Source: DATAYA01 sp036272815
GTDB taxonomy: Bacteria > Pseudomonadota > Alphaproteobacteria > Acetobacterales > Acetobacteraceae
Length of the DNA: 8,129 bases
Reading direction: 5' to 3'
NCBI GenBank assembly: GCA_036272815.1
Contig: DATAYA010000017.1
Location: forward strand, 1 to 8,129
Below, one piece after another: positions 5,478 to 8,129 of this stretch (its first letter is position 1; the number at the start of each line of letters is the position of its first letter). The notes under the pieces were generated by a model, which searched no databases, had not been told where the DNA came from, and saw only the letters and a program-made list of their open reading frames with translations. Made by a program: the position numbers and the translations under genes.

Positions 5478-6830
5478 TCAGAAGCGGTCGCGCAGGAAGT
5501 TGACGACGCCGCCGAAAAAGCCGCGCGGCGCCTCTACCTGCTCGAGGTCAATGTCGTGCAGCGGGCGGCCCTCCCCCGCCGCCCAGGCCAGCAATCCCGC
5601 CGCGGTCGCAAACGCCGGGCTGGTCGCGGCATCCGGCAGGCCGCGAAGATTGGCCGGACGCCCGGCGCGCACCGGGCGGTCGAGGATGCGATGCGCCATC
5701 TCGCGCGCGCCGACGAGCTGGCTCGCACCACCGGTCAGCACGATGCGCGTGCCGGCGGCACGGCCGAGGCCGGCGCCCTCCAACCGGTCGCGCACCAGCT
5801 CGAACGTCTCCTCCAGCCGCGGGCGGATGATGTTGACCGCCATGCTGCGCGGGATGCGTGCGTACTGGTGCTCGTCTTCGCCGACGATCGGCACGGTCAG
5901 CAATTCGCGTTCGTCGTCGGCCGCGGCGAGGGCGGTGCCGTACATCGTCTTCAGCCGTTCGGCCGCTGCGAGCGTGGTCGAGAGCAGGCGCGCCAAGTCG
6001 CTCGTGACATGCACGCCGCCCACCGGAATCAGCGCCGAATGCATGAGCTGTCCTTCGGCGAACACGCCGAGCGCCGTGGTACCCCCGCCCATGTCGATCA
6101 CCACCGCCCCCAGCTCGCGCTCGTCGGCAACCAGCGTCGCGAGGCCCGACGCGAGCGGCGCCGCCACCAGTTCGGCGAGATCGAGATCGCAACGGGCGAT
6201 CGTGGCGGCAAGGTTGCGCAGCGCGGTCGATGCGGCATCGAGCACATGCAGCCGCGCGGTGAGCTGCTCGCAGTGCAGCCCACGCGGATCGGCGACCCCT
6301 TGCGTGTCGTCGGCGGTGAAGCCGAGCGGCAGCGCATGGATCGTCTCGCGCCCCTCGCTCCAGGCGCGGGCTCGGCCCTCCTGGACGACGCGCCTGATAT
6401 CGGCCTCGGTCACGGCGCGGCCGCCGACCGGCCATTGCACGTTGAACAGCCGGCTCTCCGGCGCGCCGCAGGAGAGATTGACGATGACGGCGCGCAGCCG
6501 GTGGTCGGCCATTTCCTCCGCCTGGCCGACGGCGGCGCGGATCGCGCGCTCCGCCTCCTCGATGTCGGTGATGCCGCCGCCGCGCACGCCGCGGCTCCGC
6601 TGCCAGCCGAAGCCGAGCACGCGCAGCCGCCCATCGCCGTCGGTGCGGCCGATCAGGCAGGCGATCTTGGTGGTGCCGATGTCGAGCACGCCGAACGGGC
6701 CGGCGCGGCCGGGGCGCGGCCGGGCGCCGAGATCGTGGTCGTCGGGCGGTCCGAGCGGCTTGACCCCCGGCTTGCCGCCCGCCTTTGCAGACGACGACTG
6801 GCCGGGCACGCGACGCGACATATCGTTCAC
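5478..6830 (-). CDS. ftsA: Cell division protein FtsA (actin-like Z-ring anchor)
   Basis: FtsA is the actin-fold ATPase that binds the FtsZ C-terminal peptide, tethers the Z-ring to the inner membrane and relays signals to the divisome. Visible motifs are the phosphate-1 loop GVLDIGTTKI (47-56), phosphate-2 VVIDMGGGTT (243-252) and the adenosine motif IVLTGGASQLVGA (363-375). The FtsA-specific 1C subdomain lies between the first two (about 127-208). The last residues, RGFFGGVVNFLRDRF (436-450), form the amphipathic membrane-targeting helix. The length is 450 residues against about 420 in E. coli. The excess is mostly a basic Gly/Pro-rich N-terminal extension of about 46 residues. I choose the GTG at 6830: AGGAGG (6841-6836) lies 5 nt upstream and the start overlaps the ftsQ stop as GTGA. 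An in-frame ATG at 6821 would be 14 nt from that site. Confidence 0.97.
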   Translation of the reverse strand: MNDMSRRVPGQSSSAKAGGKPGVKPLGPPDDHDLGARPRPGRAGPFGVLDIGTTKIACLIGRTDGDGRLRVLGFGWQRSRGVRGGGITDIEEAERAIRAAVGQAEEMADHRLRAVIVNLSCGAPESRLFNVQWPVGGRAVTEADIRRVVQEGRARAWSEGRETIHALPLGFTADDTQGVADPRGLHCEQLTARLHVLDAASTALRNLAATIARCDLDLAELVAAPLASGLATLVADERELGAVVIDMGGGTTALGVFAEGQLMHSALIPVGGVHVTSDLARLLSTTLAAAERLKTMYGTALAAADDERELLTVPIVGEDEHQYARIPRSMAVNIIRPRLEETFELVRDRLEGAGLGRAAGTRIVLTGGASQLVGAREMAHRILDRPVRAGRPANLRGLPDAATSPAFATAAGLLAWAAGEGRPLHDIDLEQVEAPRGFFGGVVNFLRDRF

Positions 6831-7738
6831 GTGGGCCTCCTCGTGGTGTTGGCGGCGTGAGAAGCGGCAGCGGGCGCGGCGGCGGCAGGCGCCGAGGTGG
6901 GCGGGATTGGGGTGGGCGGGATCGGCGCCGGGCGGATCACCATCCGGTCGGGCAGGCGCAGATCGACCAGCAGCAGCGGTCGGTCGAGCAGGTCGTGCGC
7001 CGTCTGAAGCTGCGCCAGCCGCGCGATCGCCCTCGGCGCGTGGTCTTCGGGCAGCAGCACGTCAATGCCGTTGGTGAGCTGGAGATTCCAGCGGCGGCGG
7101 CCGACGCGCACCGCGGCCGCGACCCGCGCGGCCACCTGAGGCGCCTGCTGGAGGGCGTCGAGCAGTCCGGCGGCGTGGTTGGGCGCGCCCTCTCCCACCA
7201 CCAGCGGCAGCGACCGGAACGCCGAGACGTCCTGGTGCGCGACCACCTGGCCGGCGCGGTCGATCAACAGGAAACGGCCGCGGTCCTGCCAGATCGCGAA
7301 CGGCCGGCGCTCCTCCAGATGCACGACGATGGTGCCGGGCAGCCGCCGCTCCACCGTCGCAGCCGACACCCACGAGAGGCTCTCGATCCGCGTGCGCGCC
7401 GCCGCCACCGAATAGGCGAGGATCGGCTGCCCCGGCGTGACCCCGATCGCCGCCCGCAGCAGCGGCTCGGGCGTGTTGGCGCGGCCCTCGATCACGACGT
7501 GGCGGATGCGCATGCCGAGCACCGAGGACACGCCCGCGCGCAGGCCGAAGCCGATGACCGGCCGGCTGCTCGCGGGAGCCGCGCGATGCAGCAGGACCGC
7601 AACCAGCACCACACCGACGAACGCCGCCGCCGCGAAGGCGGCCGGCCGGAGCGCACGGCGCGCGCGGCGGACGAGCAGGCCCGCGCGCGATGGCCGGTCG
7701 CCGGAGGAGGCGCGGCTGCGGCCCTTCACGCGCGGCAC
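6827..7738 (-). CDS. ftsQ: Cell division protein FtsQ (DivIB)
   Basis: FtsQ is a bitopic inner-membrane protein that links FtsA/FtsZ-side components to the periplasmic FtsL-FtsB and septal peptidoglycan synthases. From the GTG at 7738 (303 aa) it has a strongly basic cytoplasmic tail (1-31), one transmembrane helix (about 32-51, AAFAAAAFVGVVLVAVLL), a POTRA domain (about 76-150, with IRHVVIEGRANTPEPLL and RRLPGTIVVHLEERRPFAIW), and the FtsQ beta domain (about 151-265, with FLLIDRAGQVV and SLPLVVGEGAPNHA). It ends in a Pro/Ala tail (about 269-303). GTG 7738 has GGTGGAG (7753-7747) 8 nt upstream. GTG 7729, which overlaps the ddl stop as GTGA, gives 300 aa and is nearly as good. A TTG at 7789 would overlap ddl by 64 bp and is unlikely. 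The gene overlaps ftsA by 4 bp. Confidence 0.93.
   Translation of the reverse strand: MPRVKGRSRASSGDRPSRAGLLVRRARRALRPAAFAAAAFVGVVLVAVLLHRAAPASSRPVIGFGLRAGVSSVLGMRIRHVVIEGRANTPEPLLRAAIGVTPGQPILAYSVAAARTRIESLSWVSAATVERRLPGTIVVHLEERRPFAIWQDRGRFLLIDRAGQVVAHQDVSAFRSLPLVVGEGAPNHAAGLLDALQQAPQVAARVAAAVRVGRRRWNLQLTNGIDVLLPEDHAPRAIARLAQLQTAHDLLDRPLLLVDLRLPDRMVIRPAPIPPTPIPPTSAPAAAAPAAASHAANTTRRPT
6836..6841 (-). promoter_or_regulatory. Strong ribosome-binding site for ftsA
   Basis: AGGAGG is a full anti-16S match, 5 nt before the GTG at 6830 and 14 nt before the ATG at 6821. It decides in favour of the GTG start and of direct coupling to the end of ftsQ, inside whose last codons it lies. Confidence 0.8.
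6896..6925. repeat. 15-bp tandem duplication in the 3' end of ftsQ
   Basis: GGTGGGCGGGATTGG (6896-6910) is followed at once by a copy with one change, T to C (6911-6925). Being 15 bp, it keeps the frame and duplicates a five-residue PIPPT unit in the Pro-rich tail of FtsQ. It looks like a recent slippage expansion in a tolerant, disordered part of the protein. Confidence 0.7.
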
Positions 7739-8129
7739 GCGGCGCGCTCCACCATCCAGGCGCAGAGCGCGGGAAACTTGATGCCGCAATGCGCCGCCTG
7801 CTCGGGCAGCAGCGAGGTCGCGGTCAGGCCCGGCTGTGTGTTCACCTCCAGCAGCACGAGGCGGCCGGGCTCGCCGCGCGTGTCGTCGTAACGGAAGTCG
7901 GCGCGCGTGGCGCCGCGGCAGCCGAGTGCGCGATGCGCGGCACAGGCGAGGTCGAGCGCGCGGGCGAAGATGTCGGGATGCACCCGCGCGGGCAGCACAT
8001 GCACCGATCCGCCCTCGGCGTATTTCGCCTCGTAATCGTAGAAGCCGGCCGCCGCGCTGATCTCGGTGACGGTCAGCGCGCAGTCTTCCAGCACGCCCAC
8101 CGTCAGCTCGCGGCCGGGTATGTATTCCT
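7726..8129 (-). CDS. ddl: D-alanine--D-alanine ligase Ddl, C-terminal part
   Basis: This cytosolic ATP-grasp enzyme joins two D-alanines using ATP; the dipeptide is then added by MurF to the peptidoglycan precursor. Only the last 133 codons are in the window; the N-terminal lid and substrate domains lie beyond the right edge. In frame from the edge the protein reads EYIPGRELTVGVLED, a standard Ddl segment. Then come FYDYEAKYAEGGSVHVLPA, RADFRYDD (fragment residues 75-82) and LEVNTQPGLTATSLLPEQAA (from about 93). The Asp of RADF and the Glu and Asn of LEVN are the expected Mg2+ ligands. The protein ends ERAACRA. The stop (7728-7726) overlaps a candidate ftsQ GTG as GTGA, so the two are translationally linked. 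ddl just before ftsQ is the normal dcw order. The gene is truncated only by the window edge, with no sign of damage. Confidence 0.95.
   Translation of the reverse strand, partial: EYIPGRELTVGVLEDCALTVTEISAAAGFYDYEAKYAEGGSVHVLPARVHPDIFARALDLACAAHRALGCRGATRADFRYDDTRGEPGRLVLLEVNTQPGLTATSLLPEQAAHCGIKFPALCAWMVERAACRA

Noticed and set aside
4824..6860. A 678-codon open frame on the plus strand, antisense to ftsZ and ftsA, plus other long plus-strand frames such as 5461-7077, 65-1294 and 2487-3746.
   Set aside because: In DNA this GC-rich, frames opposite real genes are often free of stop codons. These translations are Arg/Ala/Ser/Pro-rich with no recognisable domain, and each lies opposite a well-identified gene with intact motifs.
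1..8129. Search for mobile elements, tRNA or rRNA genes, CRISPR arrays, phage genes, toxin-antitoxin or defence genes.
   Set aside because: Nothing of the kind is visible. All coding space is taken by conserved cell-division, envelope and DNA-repair genes in their usual order.

Overview
The window is one stretch of a division and cell wall (dcw) cluster with all genes on the minus strand, so it reads from the right edge to the left. In transcription order it holds the 3' part of ddl, then ftsQ, ftsA, ftsZ, lpxC, bamD and recN, and the first 19 codons of what is probably ligA. The DNA is very GC-rich (roughly 70% by eye). The order ddl-ftsQ-ftsA-ftsZ-lpxC-bamD-recN-ligA and the protein style (FtsZ ending in an EIPAFLRRQ-type peptide, a long Ala/Pro FtsZ linker, BamD of the ComL type) point to an alphaproteobacterium. 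Acetobacteraceae or another Rhodospirillales lineage is the best guess. That placement is from memory of family sequences, not from a search.

Layout: ddl (right edge to 7726), ftsQ (about 7738-6827) and ftsA (6830-5478) are packed with GTGA-type stop/start overlaps and are almost certainly co-translated. An 88-bp spacer (5390-5477) with a perfect 8-bp inverted repeat and two GANTC sites precedes ftsZ (5389-3836). A 179-bp spacer (3657-3835), unusually dense in short inverted repeats and with an AT-rich island, precedes lpxC (3656-2694). A 76-bp spacer precedes bamD (2617-1763), and 22 bp separate bamD from recN (1740-55). recN overlaps ligA by ATGA. No stretch longer than 300 bases lacks a gene.

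How the genes fit together: Ddl makes the D-Ala-D-Ala dipeptide for peptidoglycan. FtsQ, FtsA and FtsZ build the divisome. LpxC commits UDP-acyl-GlcNAc to lipid A, and BamD helps insert outer-membrane proteins. So septation, murein, lipopolysaccharide and outer-membrane protein assembly sit in one array. RecN and LigA are DNA repair and replication genes at its downstream end.

I found no mobile element, CRISPR array, RNA gene, phage gene or unknown gene cassette, and nothing that looks like a new biological system. The points worth a second look are the regulatory spacers (paired GANTC sites before ftsZ, the palindrome cluster before lpxC), start-site choices, and lineage-specific disordered extensions of FtsA, FtsQ and FtsZ.
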